Below are positions 25,959 through 37,272 of a stretch of 64,000 nt of DNA, in pieces. The translations under genes and the position numbers were made by a program. The notes beneath the pieces are model-generated. The model saw nothing but the letters and a program-made list of their open reading frames with translations, did no database searches and was not told the DNA's origin. The stretch's first letter is position 1. The number at the start of each line of letters is the position of its first letter. Source of the stretch: Pseudomonadota bacterium (lineage in GTDB: Bacteria; Pseudomonadota; Alphaproteobacteria; Rhodospirillales; Magnetospirillaceae); assembly GCA_021848545.1 (NCBI GenBank), contig JAJZUL010000001.1, forward strand, positions 62,001-126,000. Direction: 5' to 3'.

Positions 25959-27692
25959 ATGATCGACGACCTCCCCATACTGGACACCCTGCTTGGAACG
26001 ATCCGCGATGCGGTTGTTCTGACCGATCGGACCGGCCAACCGCTTCGGGTAAACACGGCTTTCGAGGTTTTATCGGGTTTTCAGGAAACGGAATTCATCG
26101 GCACGGCGGTCCCCTACGCGGTGGCGGCGCGCGAAACGGTAGCCTCCGTTGTTTCCAACGGGGCGGGACGGCGGACGCTCGGGTTTCGTTGCGCCGGCGG
26201 CAATGACTGCCATGTCGAGGTGACCGTCAGCCCGGTTGTGCCACCGGCCCCGACCTCCGATACGGATGTCGCCTTCGTCGTCCTGATCCGTCCGGCGGAC
26301 ACTCTCGAACGGGGCACCGCCAAGGCCCGCTTCGGCTACGATCTTCTGACCGGCCTGCCGGGCCGCGACCTGTTTCTGGACCGCGTCGAGCAATCGGTGC
26401 TGCAAACCTACCGGACGGGCGGGTCGGTGGCGCTGCTGATGATGGGGTTGGACCGCTTCACCCTGGTCAACGACGCTCTCGGCCATCAGGCCGGCGACCG
26501 CCTGCTGATCGAGGTATCGCGCCGTCTGCGTCAATGCATTCGCGAAGCCGATACCGTCGTCCGCCTGGAGGGCGATCGCTTCGCTTTGGTGCTGGTGATC
26601 GCCGACGATGACGACGCGGTGGTCATCGCCGAAAAAGTGCTGGCCGCCATGAACGAGCCTTTCACCGTCGAGGGCAACGAGGTCGTTCTGACCTTTTCCA
26701 TCGGCATCGCCATTTACCCCCTGGATGCGGTGGACGGCCCGCATTTGATCAAACAGGCCGAGAACGCGCTGCATCATGCCAAAAGCGGCGGGCGCAACCA
26801 GTACCGGTTCTTCGCCCGGGACATGAATCGCAAAGCCAAGGCGCGGCTTGAACTGGAATCGCGCATGCGCCGGGCCCTGAACCAGAACGAATTCGAGGTC
26901 TATTACCAGCCCAAGGTTCGCGCCGAAGACGGCGAAATCGTCGGTGCCGAAGCTCTGATCCGTTGGAACGATCCCGATTACGGCATGATTTCACCGACCG
27001 AATTCATCCCCGTGGCCGAAGAGACCGGACTGATCGGCCAGATCGGATCATGGGTGCTGCTGCAGACCTGCAAACAGAACCAGGCGTGGCAGGACCAGGG
27101 GATCGCCCCGCTACGCATCGCCGTCAACGTCTCCGCCCGGCAATTCCGCGACCGCGGTTTCGTCGATGTGGTGCTGCATACCCTGAAGGAAACCGGGCTC
27201 GATCCCAGTTGGCTGGAACTGGAAATCACCGAAAGCATGCTGATGCACGATATCGAAGTGGCGGTCGAGAAAATGACCCTGCTGAGGACCATCGGCGTCG
27301 GCCTGTCGATCGACGATTTCGGGACAGGCTATTCCTCGCTGTCCTATCTCGGCCGTTTCCCCATCACCACCCTCAAGATCGATCGCGCCTTCGTCGCCGA
27401 CGTGGACACCAATCCCAAGACCGCTGAAATCGCCCGGGCGATCATCGGCCTGTCCCGGGGTCTCAATCTCGAAGTGGTCGCCGAAGGCTGCGAAGTGGCC
27501 GAGCACGTCCTGTTCCTGAAAACCCATGGCTGCCACACGGTCCAGGGATTTCTGTATTCGCAGCCGGTTCCGGCCCACGAATTCGAACTGATGCTGCGCG
27601 GAAAAGTCCTGAGCGCCCATCACAAGGACGCCCCCGGCACCCAGCAGGTTCTGGTGGGAACGACCCTGATTGGCCCGTCCCTTCCCGCCTGA
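25959..27692 (+). CDS. PAS-GGDEF(degenerate)-EAL protein, probable c-di-GMP phosphodiesterase
   Basis: A 577-residue protein from the chosen ATG. A PAS domain (about residues 8-115) precedes a GGDEF domain whose signature is EGDRF (204-208), so cyclase activity is probably lost; such domains often bind GTP and regulate the neighbour. The EAL domain is complete: AEALIRW (EAL 331-333), [25 protein letters not shown] and AEGCE. The net activity is therefore likely hydrolysis of c-di-GMP. The start is uncertain: the frame extends upstream to a GTG at 25875, and no start has a strong Shine-Dalgarno. Confidence 0.85.
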   Translation: MIDDLPILDTLLGTIRDAVVLTDRTGQPLRVNTAFEVLSGFQETEFIGTAVPYAVAARETVASVVSNGAGRRTLGFRCAGGNDCHVEVTVSPVVPPAPTSDTDVAFVVLIRPADTLERGTAKARFGYDLLTGLPGRDLFLDRVEQSVLQTYRTGGSVALLMMGLDRFTLVNDALGHQAGDRLLIEVSRRLRQCIREADTVVRLEGDRFALVLVIADDDDAVVIAEKVLAAMNEPFTVEGNEVVLTFSIGIAIYPLDAVDGPHLIKQAENALHHAKSGGRNQYRFFARDMNRKAKARLELESRMRRALNQNEFEVYYQPKVRAEDGEIVGAEALIRWNDPDYGMISPTEFIPVAEETGLIGQIGSWVLLQTCKQNQAWQDQGIAPLRIAVNVSARQFRDRGFVDVVLHTLKETGLDPSWLELEITESMLMHDIEVAVEKMTLLRTIGVGLSIDDFGTGYSSLSYLGRFPITTLKIDRAFVADVDTNPKTAEIARAIIGLSRGLNLEVVAEGCEVAEHVLFLKTHGCHTVQGFLYSQPVPAHEFELMLRGKVLSAHHKDAPGTQQVLVGTTLIGPSLPA

Positions 27693-27720
27693 CACTGATC
27701 CCGCGTCCAAAAACGAACGG

Positions 27721-27746
27721 CGCGTCCCGCCCTGGGGCGGGACGCG
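27721..27746. terminator. Bidirectional terminator hairpin
   Basis: CGCGTCCCGCC pairs perfectly with GGCGGGACGCG around a CTGG loop. It lies between the convergent EAL gene and gltD. On the minus strand a GTTTTTGG follows within a few bases, and on the plus strand T-rich sequence follows, so it can serve both genes. Confidence 0.75.
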
Positions 27747-27768
27747 CTTTCCATCGTCTGTCTTCTTT

Positions 27769-29184
27769 TTATCGGGGAAGCTCGCTGGAGCCCATCAGGA
27801 AGGCGTCGACCTCGCGCGCGACCTGGCGGCCTTCGCGAATGGCCCATACCACCAGGGACTGGCCGCGACGCATGTCGCCGGCGGCGAAGACCTTGGATAC
27901 CGACGTCTGATAACGGTCGGTATCGGCCAGCACATTGCCGCGCCCGTCCTTCTTGACCCCCAGCCCGTCCAGCATCCCGGTATGCACCGGATGGACGAAC
28001 CCCATGGCCAACAGCACCAGATCGGCCTCGATCCGGAATTCGGTTCCGGCGAAGGGCTTGAAGGCCGAATCCACTTCGACGCAATCCAGCCCCACCAAAC
28101 GGCCGCCTTCGCCGCGGAAAGCGGTGGTGGCCACCGACCAGCGCCGGGCGCACCCTTCCTCGTGCGAGGACGAACTGCGCATCTTATTGGGCCATAGCGG
28201 CCAAACCGCCGCCTTGTCTTCCCTTTCCGGCGGCTGCCCCATGATCTCGATCTGAGTGACGGAGACGGCGCCCTGGCGATTGGAGGTGCCGACGCAATCG
28301 GCGCCGGTATCGCCACCGCCGATCACCACCACCTTCTTGCCCTTGGCCAGAATTTCGGGACCATCGATGGCCTCGCCCGCCAGACGGCGATTCTGCTGGG
28401 TCAGGAAATCCATGGCGAAATGCACGCCGTCAAGGTCGCGGCCCGGAATCGGCAGATCGCGCGGCTGCTCAGAACCGCCGGCCAGAACCACCGCGTCGAA
28501 ATCCTTGACCAGGGAATCGGCCGGAATATCGATGCCGATATGGGTGCCGGTGCGGAACTCCACCCCTTCGGCCTCCATCTGGGCCACCCGGCGATCGATG
28601 ACGGTCTTTTCCAGCTTGAAATCGGGAATGCCGTACCGGAGCAGGCCGCCGACCCGGGCGTTCTTTTCGAACACCACCACCTGGTGACCGGCACGCGCCA
28701 ATTGCTGCGCCGCCGCCAATCCCGCAGGCCCGGACCCCACCACCGCCACGCGCTTGCCGGTGCGCCGGGTCGCCGGTTCGGGCGCCAGCCATCCTTCGGC
28801 CCAGGCCCTCTCGACGATGGCCTGCTCGATGGTCTTGATCGCCACCGGCACGTCCTGAATATTCAGGGTGCAGGCCGCTTCGCATGGAGCCGGACAGATC
28901 CGGCCGGTGAATTCCGGGAAATTGTTGGTCGAATGCAGGGTTTCGATGGCATCGCGCCAGCGTCCGTGAAAGACCAGATCGTTCCAATCGGGAATGATGT
29001 TGTTGACCGGACATCCCTGGTGACAGAACGGGATGCCGCAATCCATGCAACGCGCGCCCTGGCGGGCCAGTTCATCCTCGGCCATCGGCAACGTGAATTC
29101 GCCGAAATGGCGCAGCCGCTCGCCCACCGGCTGATAGCGGGGGGTCTGGCGGTCGAATTCCTTGAACCCGGTCGGCTTGCCCAT
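27769..29184 (-). CDS. gltD: Glutamate synthase (NADPH) small subunit
   Basis: A 471-residue FAD-containing subunit that takes electrons from NADPH and passes them to GltB. The N-terminal Fe-S ligands lie in [17 protein letters not shown]. Two dinucleotide-binding folds follow ([16 protein letters not shown] and [15 protein letters not shown]). The ATG has GGGAGG eight bases upstream and lies 1 bp past the gltB stop, so translation is probably coupled. With GltB it forms GOGAT, converting glutamine plus 2-oxoglutarate to two glutamates. Confidence 0.96.
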   Translation of the reverse strand: MGKPTGFKEFDRQTPRYQPVGERLRHFGEFTLPMAEDELARQGARCMDCGIPFCHQGCPVNNIIPDWNDLVFHGRWRDAIETLHSTNNFPEFTGRICPAPCEAACTLNIQDVPVAIKTIEQAIVERAWAEGWLAPEPATRRTGKRVAVVGSGPAGLAAAQQLARAGHQVVVFEKNARVGGLLRYGIPDFKLEKTVIDRRVAQMEAEGVEFRTGTHIGIDIPADSLVKDFDAVVLAGGSEQPRDLPIPGRDLDGVHFAMDFLTQQNRRLAGEAIDGPEILAKGKKVVVIGGGDTGADCVGTSNRQGAVSVTQIEIMGQPPEREDKAAVWPLWPNKMRSSSSHEEGCARRWSVATTAFRGEGGRLVGLDCVEVDSAFKPFAGTEFRIEADLVLLAMGFVHPVHTGMLDGLGVKKDGRGNVLADTDRYQTSVSKVFAAGDMRRGQSLVVWAIREGRQVAREVDAFLMGSSELPR

Positions 29185-29185
29185 C

Positions 29186-32100
29186 TCAGCGGCCTCCCGC
29201 CACGGCGCGATCGCCGTCCACAAGACCGCCGCCGGTCGCCGTCACCGGCGCCGCGTGCATTTCGAGCAGGGCGCGCCGGTAATCCACCGGCATCACCTTG
29301 ACGAACTTGGGCATGTAATACTCCCAATTCAGAAGAATATCGTGAGCGCGCTTCGAGCCGGTGTAGTGGATATGGCTTCGCAGCAGCGACAGGATTCGCG
29401 CATCATCGTCACGGGTCATGTCGTGCATGACGTCCACCTTGCCGTGGCCTTCCAGATCGCCCGTCTGGCCTTCGTACTCGGTGTTGGCCTCCTCCTCGGC
29501 GGCGACCGGCTCCAGTTCGACCATGGCCATATTGCAGCGCTTCTCGAAATCCCCGGTCTCGTCCAGCACATAGGCGACGCCGCCCGACATGCCGGCGGCG
29601 AAATTCCGACCCGTCTGACCGATCACCAGGACGCAGCCGCCGGTCATATATTCGCAGCCGTGGTCTCCCACGCCTTCCACCACGGCGATGGCCCCGGAAT
29701 TGCGCACGGCGAAGCGCTCGCCGGCCACGCCTCGGAAATAGCACTCGCCGTCGATGGCCCCGTACAGGACCGTATTGCCGACGATGATATTGTCCTCGGC
29801 CACCAGCCGCGACCCCGTCACCGGCCGCACCACCAGGCGTCCGCCGGACAGGCCCTTGCCCACGTAATCGTTGGCTTCGCCCTCCAGGTCCATGCTGACG
29901 CCACGCGCCAGGAAAGCGCCGAAGGATTGCCCGGCGGTGCCGGTCAGATGGACATGGATGGTGTCGTCGGGCAGTCCGGCATGGCCGTACCGCTTCGCCA
30001 CCTCGCCCGACAGCATGGCGCCGACGGTACGGTCGACGTTATGGATCGGCAGATCGATGGAAACCGGCGTCTTGTCCGACAGGGCCGGCTCCGCCCGGGC
30101 GATCAGCGTGCGGTCGAGCACCCCGTCCAGGTCGTGTTCCTGGCTCTCGCAATGGACGGTGGCCACCCCCGCATCGGCCTTCACCTTATGGAACAGCGCC
30201 GAGAAATCGAGCCCCTTGGCCTTCCAATGGTCAATGGCCTCCCGCGTGTCCAGAAGATCGACACGTCCGATCATGTCGGAGAAGCGGCGGACACCCAACT
30301 CCGCCATCAGGGCGCGAACCTCTTCGGCGACGAAGAAGAAATAATTGATCACATGCTCGGGCTGGCCGGTAAAGCGCTTGCGCAGTTCGGGGTCCTGGGT
30401 GGCAACCCCCACCGGGCAAGTGTTGAGATGGCATTTCCGCATCATGATGCAGCCGGCGGCGATCAGGGGCGCGGTGGAAAAACCGAATTCATCGGCGCCC
30501 AGCAAGGCCCCCACCACCACGTCGCGGCCGGTCCTGAGCGCGCCGTCCACCTGCACCGCGATGCGGCCGCGCAAACGGTTCAGCACCAGGGTCTGATGGG
30601 TTTCCGCCAGCCCGATCTCCCACGGGCTGCCCGCATGCTTGATCGAGGTCAGCGGCGACGCGCCGGTGCCGCCGTCGAAACCGGAAATGGTCACATGGTC
30701 GGCCTTGGCCTTGGACACGCCGGCCGCGACCGTCCCCACGCCGACTTCCGACACCAGTTTGACGGAAATCCGGGCTGCGGGATTGACGTTCTTGAGATCG
30801 AAGATCAGCTGGGCCAGATCCTCGATGGAATAAATGTCGTGATGGGGCGGCGGGCTGATCAGGCCGACGCCCGGCGTGGAATGACGCACCTTGGCGATAT
30901 TGGCGTCCACCTTGTGGCCGGGAAGCTGACCGCCCTCGCCCGGCTTGGCCCCCTGCGCCATCTTGATCTGGATATCGTCGGCATTGACCAGATATTCGGC
31001 GGTCACGCCGAACCGGCCCGACGCCACCTGCTTGATGGCCGAGCGCATGGAATCGCCGTTGGGCAACGGTTTGAACCGCTCGGACAATTCACCGCCTTCG
31101 CCGGTATTGGACTTGCCGCCGATGCGGTTCATGGCCAAAGCCAGGGTGGTATGAGCCTCCCACGAGATCGAGCCGAACGACATGGCGCCGGTGACGAAGC
31201 GTTTGACGATCTCGGCGGCCGGTTCCACCTCGTCCAACGGCACCGGCGTACATTTCTCGGTGGCGAACCGGAACAGCCCGCGCAGGGTCAGCAGGCGCTG
31301 GGACTGGTCATCCATGTGGCGGCTGAAGGCCTTGAAGGTCTCGAAGGACGAACCGCGGACCGCGTGCTGCAGGGCGGTGATGCTTTCCGATGTCCAGGCA
31401 TGGTCCTCGCCGCGCAGCCGCACCGCGTAATCGCCGCCGACATCCAGGGCGTGACGATAGACCGGCGCATCCGAATAGGCCAACCGGTGACGACGGACCG
31501 CCTCCTCGGCGATTTCGGCGATGCCGACCCCGCCGATGCGGCTGGCGGTCCCGGCGAAATACTTGGCCACGAACGCCGCCGACAGGCCGATGGCGTCGAA
31601 GATCTGGGCGCCGCAATAGGATTGGTAGGTGGAAATCCCCATCTTGGCCATGACCTTGAGGATCGCCTTGTCCATCGCCTTGATGTAGCGCTTCTGCGCC
31701 TCGGCCGGGCTCAGATCGCCGGGCAGGGTCGGGCACATGGCCGCCACCGTCTCGAAGGCGAGATAGGGATTGATGGCCTCGGCGCCGTAGCCGGCCAGAC
31801 AGCAGATGTGATGAACCTCGCGCGCCTCGCCGGTCTCGACCACCAGTCCCACCTGGGTCCGCAACCCTTCGCGGATCAGGTGATGGTGGACGGCGGAAAC
31901 CGCCAGAAGCGACGGAATGGCGATGCGGTCGGCCGACAGGCCGCGATCCGAGAGGATCAGGATATTGTATCCCCCGTCGGCCTTGGCCCGCGCCTCGGCG
32001 CACAGCGCCTCAAGCGCCGGTTCCATCCCCGCCGCGCCGGCTGCGGCGTCCCAGGTGATGTCGAGGGTCACCGACCGGAAGGCCGAGTCGGAGGCCTGTT

Positions 32101-33841
32101 CGATGCGGCGGATCTTTTCCAGATCCTCGTTGGTGAGAATCGGCTGCCGGACTTCCAGCCGCTTGCGCTGGGCGCCATCCTCGTCGATCCCCAGAAGGTT
32201 GGGCCGGGGACCGATCAGGGACACCAGGCTCATCACCGATTCCTCGCGGATGGAATCGATGGGGGGATTGGTGACCTGGGCGAAACATTGCTGGAAATAC
32301 TGGAACAAGGTGCGCGAGCGCGACGACAACACCGCCAGCGGCGTATCGCTGCCCATGGAACCGACCGCTTCCTGACCGGTCACCGCCATCGGCTGGATCA
32401 GGAATTTCAGGTCCTCCTGGGTGTAACCGAAGGCCTGTTGACGGTCGAGAAGCGTGTCGGAATTGGGAAGCGCCGGCGTGACGTCGATGGCCAGATCCTC
32501 AAGGACGAACTGGGCCTGATCCAGCCAACGGCGATAGGGCCGCGCGGCGGCCAGATCGGCCTTGACCTCGGCATCGTCGATGATCCGGCCCTGCTCCAGG
32601 TCGATCAGCAGCATCTTGCCGGGCTGGAGCCGCCACTTCTTGACGATGCGCTCTTCGGCGATGGGCAGAACGCCCATCTCGGACGCCATCACCACCAATC
32701 CGTCATCGGTCACCAGATAGCGGGCCGGCCGCAATCCGTTGCGATCCAGGGTGGCGCCGATCTGGCGCCCATCGGTGAAACACACCGCCGCCGGACCGTC
32801 CCAGGGTTCCATCAGCGCCGCATGGTATTCGTAGAAGGCGCGGCGTTCCTCATCCATCAGCGGATTGCCGGACCACGCCTCGGGAATCAGGGTCATCATG
32901 GCGTGAGCCAGCGAGTAGCCGCCCATCACCAGCAATTCCAGCGCATTGTCGAAACACGCGGAATCCGACTGGTCCTCGGCGATCAACGGCCACAGCTTGG
33001 CGAGATCGTCCCCCAGCACCGGCGAAGCGGTCGATTGGCGCCGCGCGTTCATCCAGTTGAGATTGCCGCGCATGGTGTTGATCTCGCCGTTATGGCTGAT
33101 CATGCGGAAGGGATGGGCCAGACGCCAACTGGGGAAGGTATTGGTCGAAAACCGCTGATGGACCATGGCCAGCGCCGATTCCATGCGGGGATCGGCCAGA
33201 TCGCGGAAATAGGTGCCGACCTGGTCGGCCAGCAGCATCCCCTTGTAGACCATGGTCCGGGTCGACAGGGACGGCAGGTAGAAATCGGCTTCGGCACCGG
33301 CCGGCACCGCGTTTTCGGCGCGCTTGCGGATGACGAACAGCTTGCGTTCCAACGCCTCGGTGTCGGCGCAGGACGCCCCTCGTCCGACAAAGATCATGCG
33401 GATGGCCGGCTCGCTGGGCAGAACCGAAACGCCGAGGTCGCTATTGTCGGTCGGCACGTCACGCCAGCCCAGGACCACCTGGCCTTCGTCGCGGATCAGC
33501 GTCTCCAACGTATGCTCGCAAGCGCGGCGCAGACCGGCATCCTGGGGCAGAAACACCAGACCCGCGCCATATTCCCCGGCCGCCGGCAAGGTCATGCCCA
33601 GCGCGGCCGCCTCGGCGCGCAACAGGCCGTCGGGCATCTGGATCAGGATTCCGGCGCCATCACCCGCCTTGGGGTCGGCGCCCACGGCGCCGCGATGAGT
33701 CAAATTCACCAGCAGCTGCAAACCCTGGCGGACGATGTCGTGGGATTTTCGATTCTTGATATCGGCGACGAATCCCACCCCGCAGGCGTCATGTTCTTGG
33801 CGCGGGTCATAAAGTCCCTGTCCGTCGGGCAATACGCTCAT
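29186..33841 (-). CDS. gltB: Glutamate synthase (NADPH) large subunit
   Basis: A 1551-residue amidotransferase/flavoprotein. After a 19-residue propeptide the nucleophile Cys20 sits in HDACGVGFV. The FMN domain and the 3Fe-4S motif [18 protein letters not shown] follow, then the GXGXG C-terminal beta-helix domain. The full usual length is present. ATG at 33841 places the propeptide correctly and has AAAGGA upstream. The enzyme assimilates ammonia into glutamate in the cytoplasm. The 1600-codon open frame opposite is a shadow of this gene. About 280 bp separates it from pstB. Confidence 0.97.
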   Translation of the reverse strand: MSVLPDGQGLYDPRQEHDACGVGFVADIKNRKSHDIVRQGLQLLVNLTHRGAVGADPKAGDGAGILIQMPDGLLRAEAAALGMTLPAAGEYGAGLVFLPQDAGLRRACEHTLETLIRDEGQVVLGWRDVPTDNSDLGVSVLPSEPAIRMIFVGRGASCADTEALERKLFVIRKRAENAVPAGAEADFYLPSLSTRTMVYKGMLLADQVGTYFRDLADPRMESALAMVHQRFSTNTFPSWRLAHPFRMISHNGEINTMRGNLNWMNARRQSTASPVLGDDLAKLWPLIAEDQSDSACFDNALELLVMGGYSLAHAMMTLIPEAWSGNPLMDEERRAFYEYHAALMEPWDGPAAVCFTDGRQIGATLDRNGLRPARYLVTDDGLVVMASEMGVLPIAEERIVKKWRLQPGKMLLIDLEQGRIIDDAEVKADLAAARPYRRWLDQAQFVLEDLAIDVTPALPNSDTLLDRQQAFGYTQEDLKFLIQPMAVTGQEAVGSMGSDTPLAVLSSRSRTLFQYFQQCFAQVTNPPIDSIREESVMSLVSLIGPRPNLLGIDEDGAQRKRLEVRQPILTNEDLEKIRRIEQASDSAFRSVTLDITWDAAAGAAGMEPALEALCAEARAKADGGYNILILSDRGLSADRIAIPSLLAVSAVHHHLIREGLRTQVGLVVETGEAREVHHICCLAGYGAEAINPYLAFETVAAMCPTLPGDLSPAEAQKRYIKAMDKAILKVMAKMGISTYQSYCGAQIFDAIGLSAAFVAKYFAGTASRIGGVGIAEIAEEAVRRHRLAYSDAPVYRHALDVGGDYAVRLRGEDHAWTSESITALQHAVRGSSFETFKAFSRHMDDQSQRLLTLRGLFRFATEKCTPVPLDEVEPAAEIVKRFVTGAMSFGSISWEAHTTLALAMNRIGGKSNTGEGGELSERFKPLPNGDSMRSAIKQVASGRFGVTAEYLVNADDIQIKMAQGAKPGEGGQLPGHKVDANIAKVRHSTPGVGLISPPPHHDIYSIEDLAQLIFDLKNVNPAARISVKLVSEVGVGTVAAGVSKAKADHVTISGFDGGTGASPLTSIKHAGSPWEIGLAETHQTLVLNRLRGRIAVQVDGALRTGRDVVVGALLGADEFGFSTAPLIAAGCIMMRKCHLNTCPVGVATQDPELRKRFTGQPEHVINYFFFVAEEVRALMAELGVRRFSDMIGRVDLLDTREAIDHWKAKGLDFSALFHKVKADAGVATVHCESQEHDLDGVLDRTLIARAEPALSDKTPVSIDLPIHNVDRTVGAMLSGEVAKRYGHAGLPDDTIHVHLTGTAGQSFGAFLARGVSMDLEGEANDYVGKGLSGGRLVVRPVTGSRLVAEDNIIVGNTVLYGAIDGECYFRGVAGERFAVRNSGAIAVVEGVGDHGCEYMTGGCVLVIGQTGRNFAAGMSGGVAYVLDETGDFEKRCNMAMVELEPVAAEEEANTEYEGQTGDLEGHGKVDVMHDMTRDDDARILSLLRSHIHYTGSKRAHDILLNWEYYMPKFVKVMPVDYRRALLEMHAAPVTATGGGLVDGDRAVAGGR

Positions 33842-34060
33842 CTCACTCTCGGTCCTTTTGACGGGGCGCAACCCACGCAGCCCCTGGTGATAAGCCACAG
33901 AGATGGGCCGCATCGACGAAGCCCCCTTCGCGATCGTCCATCCGGATGCCGGTTATCGGCGTAAACACGCACTCATACGGCATTCCGCCGTATTCGCCAA
34001 CCCCGCCCTGCATCACCGCCCTAGATTCGAGCGGAGATGCCCCATGGCCGCCCCGGACGC

Positions 34061-34092
34061 AAAACCAGCCGGTCACCATGGCGACCGGCTGG
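34061..34092 (-). terminator. Rho-independent terminator after pstB
   Basis: CCAGCCGGTC and GACCGGCTGG form a 10-bp stem around an 8-base loop containing CCATGG. On the minus strand TTTTGCG follows the stem. It lies 32 bp past the pstB stop. The remainder of the 280-bp gap between gltB and pstB shows nothing else I can name. Confidence 0.8.
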
Positions 34093-34123
34093 CGGAAACC
34101 CGTGATCGGGAACGCGTTCGGCT

Positions 34124-34903
34124 CTATCCGAATCGGCCGGTGATGTAATCCTGGGTCCGCCGCTCGCGGGGACTGGAAAACATGGTCGCGGTAGCGTCGA
34201 ATTCCACCAATTCCCCCATATACATGAAACCGACGAAATCGCTGACCCGCGCTGCCTGCTGCATGTTGTGGGTGACGATGACGATGCAATAATCCTTGCG
34301 CAATTCCCAGATCAATTCTTCAATCTGGGCGGTGGATATGGGATCGAGCGCCGAGGCCGGCTCATCCAGAAGCAGGACTTCCGGCCGGATGGAAATGGCG
34401 CGCGCGATGCACAGACGCTGCTGCTGGCCGCCCGACAGGCTGAGCCCGCTGCGATGGATCTTGTCCTTCACCTCGTCCCACAAAGCGGCGCCGCGCAAGG
34501 CCCGCTCGACTTCGTCATCCATTTCCGACTGCGACATCTTGCGATACATCCGCAAGGGAAAGGCGATGTTCTCGTAGATCGACATGGGAAACGGAGTCGG
34601 TTTCTGAAACACCATGCCGACGCGGGCCCGCAGTTCGGTCAGATCGCACTTGGCGGACAGCATGTTCTCGCCATCCAGCAGAATCTGGCCGGTGGCCCGG
34701 TGGCCCGGATACAGATCGCTGATCCGGTTCAGGGAACGCAAAAGGGTCGATTTGCCACATCCGGAGGGCCCGATCAGCGCCGTCACCATACGATCGCGAA
34801 AGGCCATCGAAACGTTTTTGAGAGCCTGGGTCGCGCCATAATAGAAATCGAGATTACGGACTTCGATCTTGATGTCGGATATGGGCTCGTTGGTCACGGT
34901 CAA
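34124..34903 (-). CDS. pstB: Phosphate ABC transporter ATP-binding protein
   Basis: A 259-residue ABC ATPase. The Walker A motif GPSGCGKST, the PstB hallmark [20 protein letters not shown], the signature [14 protein letters not shown] and Walker [13 protein letters not shown] are all present. It energises high-affinity phosphate uptake by PstC and PstA. The start is TTG (or the GTG two codons on) with GGGAG upstream. It is separated from pstA by a 205-bp leader, so it may have extra expression control. phoU and phoB are not in the window. Confidence 0.96.
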   Translation of the reverse strand: MTVTNEPISDIKIEVRNLDFYYGATQALKNVSMAFRDRMVTALIGPSGCGKSTLLRSLNRISDLYPGHRATGQILLDGENMLSAKCDLTELRARVGMVFQKPTPFPMSIYENIAFPLRMYRKMSQSEMDDEVERALRGAALWDEVKDKIHRSGLSLSGGQQQRLCIARAISIRPEVLLLDEPASALDPISTAQIEELIWELRKDYCIVIVTHNMQQAARVSDFVGFMYMGELVEFDATATMFSSPRERRTQDYITGRFG

Positions 34904-35108
34904 ACATCTCCCTTAAGGGCCATCGCCCTGACGGTAAAAGCAAGCAATTGAAAAATAGACCCGCAGTTGCGGAAAACTAATAATGCAGACGATCCCGTAA
35001 CCCAAGGGCTCAACGAGGATTTCCCGGATATATTATCAAACTGTAACTGAGCTATTGTCCCGACATGACCGTCGGCCGGGCGTCCTTGATCGCATCACGC
35101 TCCCGCCG

Positions 35109-36059
35109 TTATATGCGTTCCCGGGTCATGATGTAGCGGGACAGGATGTTGATGATGAAGACGAAAGCGGTCACCAGGAAGGCCGCCGCATAGGCCAGGG
35201 CGACGGCGGAGGAAAAGGGCTCGCTGTAGAAGGTCCAGATCGCGTAGGTCAGGAAGCCGATGGGCGAGTGGGTCAGATGCCCGTCCCACATGTAATTGGA
35301 CCAGCCGGCGGTATAAAGCAGCGGCGCCGTTTCACCCACCGAGATGGCCAAGGCCAGCATCACGCCGGTCAGCACGCCCGGCATCGCCGCCGGCAGACAC
35401 ACCCTCAGGATCACGCGGCGTTCCGACATGCCCAAGGCATAGGCAGCCTCCCGCAAGGCGTCGGGTAGTTCGCCCAACGCGAACTCGGTGGAGCGCGTGA
35501 TGTAGGGCAGACACATGACGGCCAGAACGATACAGCCCGCCGCAACCGAGAAATTCCAGCCCAGCCCTTCGACCATGGTCACATAGCCGAAATAACCCAA
35601 CACGATCGACGGCACCCCGACCAGAACGTCGGCGACGAAACGAATGGCGCGCGCCCAGCGGCTGTAACGATATTCGGCGACGTAAACGCCCGCGGCCACG
35701 CCCAGCGGCACCGCCAGCAGCAAGGCCCCCACCGACAGGACCGCCGTCCCCTCGATGGCGTTCAGCAGGCCGCCGCCCGTACCTTGGGTGACGGTGGTGA
35801 ACAGGGACGGCGACATGGCGCTCCAGCCGCCGACGAACACCGTCCACAGGATCGACCCCACCAACAGGACCATCAGCCCCACGCCAAGGCTGGTCAAAGC
35901 CCACCCGGCGATACTGAAGGCCCGCCGGCCCAGGCTGACCTTACGAATGATTTTCGGCACGGCCACGCCCCTTCCGCTGCCGCCGGCGATGGTCAGGCTC
36001 GAACGGCTCGACGCCTGAGCCGATTCGGGGGATGCATGGTTGTCATCGCCCGAAATCAT
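35109..36059 (-). CDS. pstA: Phosphate ABC transporter permease PstA
   Basis: A 316-residue inner-membrane permease. A polar N-terminal extension of about 45 residues precedes six transmembrane segments. The EAA-type cytoplasmic loop is visible as ELPDALREAAYALGMSERRVI. It pairs with PstC to form the phosphate channel. Its ATG overlaps the pstC stop in ATGA, so translation is coupled. Confidence 0.95.
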   Translation of the reverse strand: MISGDDNHASPESAQASSRSSLTIAGGSGRGVAVPKIIRKVSLGRRAFSIAGWALTSLGVGLMVLLVGSILWTVFVGGWSAMSPSLFTTVTQGTGGGLLNAIEGTAVLSVGALLLAVPLGVAAGVYVAEYRYSRWARAIRFVADVLVGVPSIVLGYFGYVTMVEGLGWNFSVAAGCIVLAVMCLPYITRSTEFALGELPDALREAAYALGMSERRVILRVCLPAAMPGVLTGVMLALAISVGETAPLLYTAGWSNYMWDGHLTHSPIGFLTYAIWTFYSEPFSSAVALAYAAAFLVTAFVFIINILSRYIMTRERI

Positions 36060-37060
36060 CGCTGGACCGCCCCTGCGGGATTACCGGCAAAGCTCCATAC
36101 TTTCAGGATTCCCCGGGCCAGCGCATTGACGCCGATCGAAATGATCAAAAGAATCAGCGCGATCTCGGCCAACGAGCGGACGGCCATCTGGGTCGGGTCC
36201 TGCAAGGCACTGTCGAGCTGCGAAACGATGAAGGCCGCCATGGTGGAGACCGGCGAATAGATGTTGGATGGCAGGTAATTGAGAGCGCCGCCGCTGACCA
36301 TCAGCACCGCCATGGTCTCGCCCAGGGCGCGGCCGAGAGCCAGGATGGTGGCGCCGATCAACACGGTGCGCGTCCCCGGCAGCAGCACTCGCCAGACCGT
36401 CTCGAATTTGGTCGCGCCCAGCGCCATCGCCGCTTCCCGCAGCGCCGCCGGCTGACTGATCAGCGCGTCGCGGAGTATGGAGGCGATCAGGGGCACGATC
36501 ATCATCGCCAGCACGATGCCGGCCGTCAGAAGCCCGTACCCGCTGCCCGGCAGCCCGCCGAAAAACGGAAGCCAGGACAGCGTCTTGGCCATGAAGGGAT
36601 AAACGTGATGGCCCAGCAGGGGCACCAGCACGACATAGCCCCACAATCCATAAACCACGCTGGGAATGGCGGCGAACAGCTCGACGATCACCGACATCAC
36701 GGTGCGGAGCTTGCCGCGGACCACTTCCGCCAGAAAGATCGCCGCCCCCACGCCGACCGGCACCGCCAGGAGCAGCGCGATCAGCGACGACAGCAACGTG
36801 CCGGCGATCAGGAACAAGATCCCGTAGCGGGCGCCGGGCATGATGGTGACGCCATTGACCTGGATCGGGTTGGCGTAGACGTTGCCGATGTTCCAGGTGT
36901 CGCGGAAAATGAAGCCGATCCCGTTCACATGGGCCGCCGGCCACGAATAAATGACCAGAAACAGGATGATGGCCGCCAGGCTTGCCGGCACCCCCCCGGC
37001 AATGACGGCCATCCACGTCTTGAACCGCATCGGCTTGAAACTGATCGACCTAAAGCTCAT
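36056..37060 (-). CDS. pstC: Phosphate ABC transporter permease PstC
   Basis: A 334-residue permease with six to seven hydrophobic helices and the EAA-type loop QPAALREAAMALGATKFETV. The ATG at 37060 has AGGA eight bases upstream; a longer frame upstream lacks a start signal. It follows pstS after about 210 bp containing a GC-rich stem-loop, an arrangement that usually makes the binding protein more abundant than the permease. Confidence 0.95.
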   Translation of the reverse strand: MSFRSISFKPMRFKTWMAVIAGGVPASLAAIILFLVIYSWPAAHVNGIGFIFRDTWNIGNVYANPIQVNGVTIMPGARYGILFLIAGTLLSSLIALLLAVPVGVGAAIFLAEVVRGKLRTVMSVIVELFAAIPSVVYGLWGYVVLVPLLGHHVYPFMAKTLSWLPFFGGLPGSGYGLLTAGIVLAMMIVPLIASILRDALISQPAALREAAMALGATKFETVWRVLLPGTRTVLIGATILALGRALGETMAVLMVSGGALNYLPSNIYSPVSTMAAFIVSQLDSALQDPTQMAVRSLAEIALILLIISIGVNALARGILKVWSFAGNPAGAVQR

Positions 37061-37224
37061 CGGCGAGTTCCTGCCCCTGACCGGAGCGTGTTCGACGCGC
37101 TGGCGACGACATTGGTCTGACCGTCTACCCGTAGCGCTCGCTTCTGGCAACCATGAAAATGACAGGGGACGGGAAACCACCGGGCGCCGCAGAATTTTTT
37201 TCTTATACCCGGCGGGGTAGGAAC

Positions 37225-37256
37225 GCGCCGCCACTCCCGGATGGGCGTGACGGCGC
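37225..37256 (-). terminator. Stem-loop between pstS and pstC
   Basis: GCGCCG and CGGCGC with adjacent CAC/GTG pairs form a GC-rich hairpin 17 bp after the pstS stop. There is no immediate T-run, although a run of seven T lies about 40 bases further on. It may attenuate read-through to pstCAB or stabilise pstS mRNA. Confidence 0.45.
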
Positions 37257-37272
37257 TTTCCGATCGATATCC

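Noticed and set aside
29162-33964. A 1600-codon open frame on the plus strand opposite gltB
   Set aside because: It is a high-GC shadow of gltB. Its translation is rich in His, Gln, Gly and Arg with no family, while the minus strand encodes an unmistakable glutamate synthase.
33843-34289. A minus-strand frame of 148 codons beside pstB
   Set aside because: It overlaps pstB in another frame and crosses the pstB terminator; no motif supports it.
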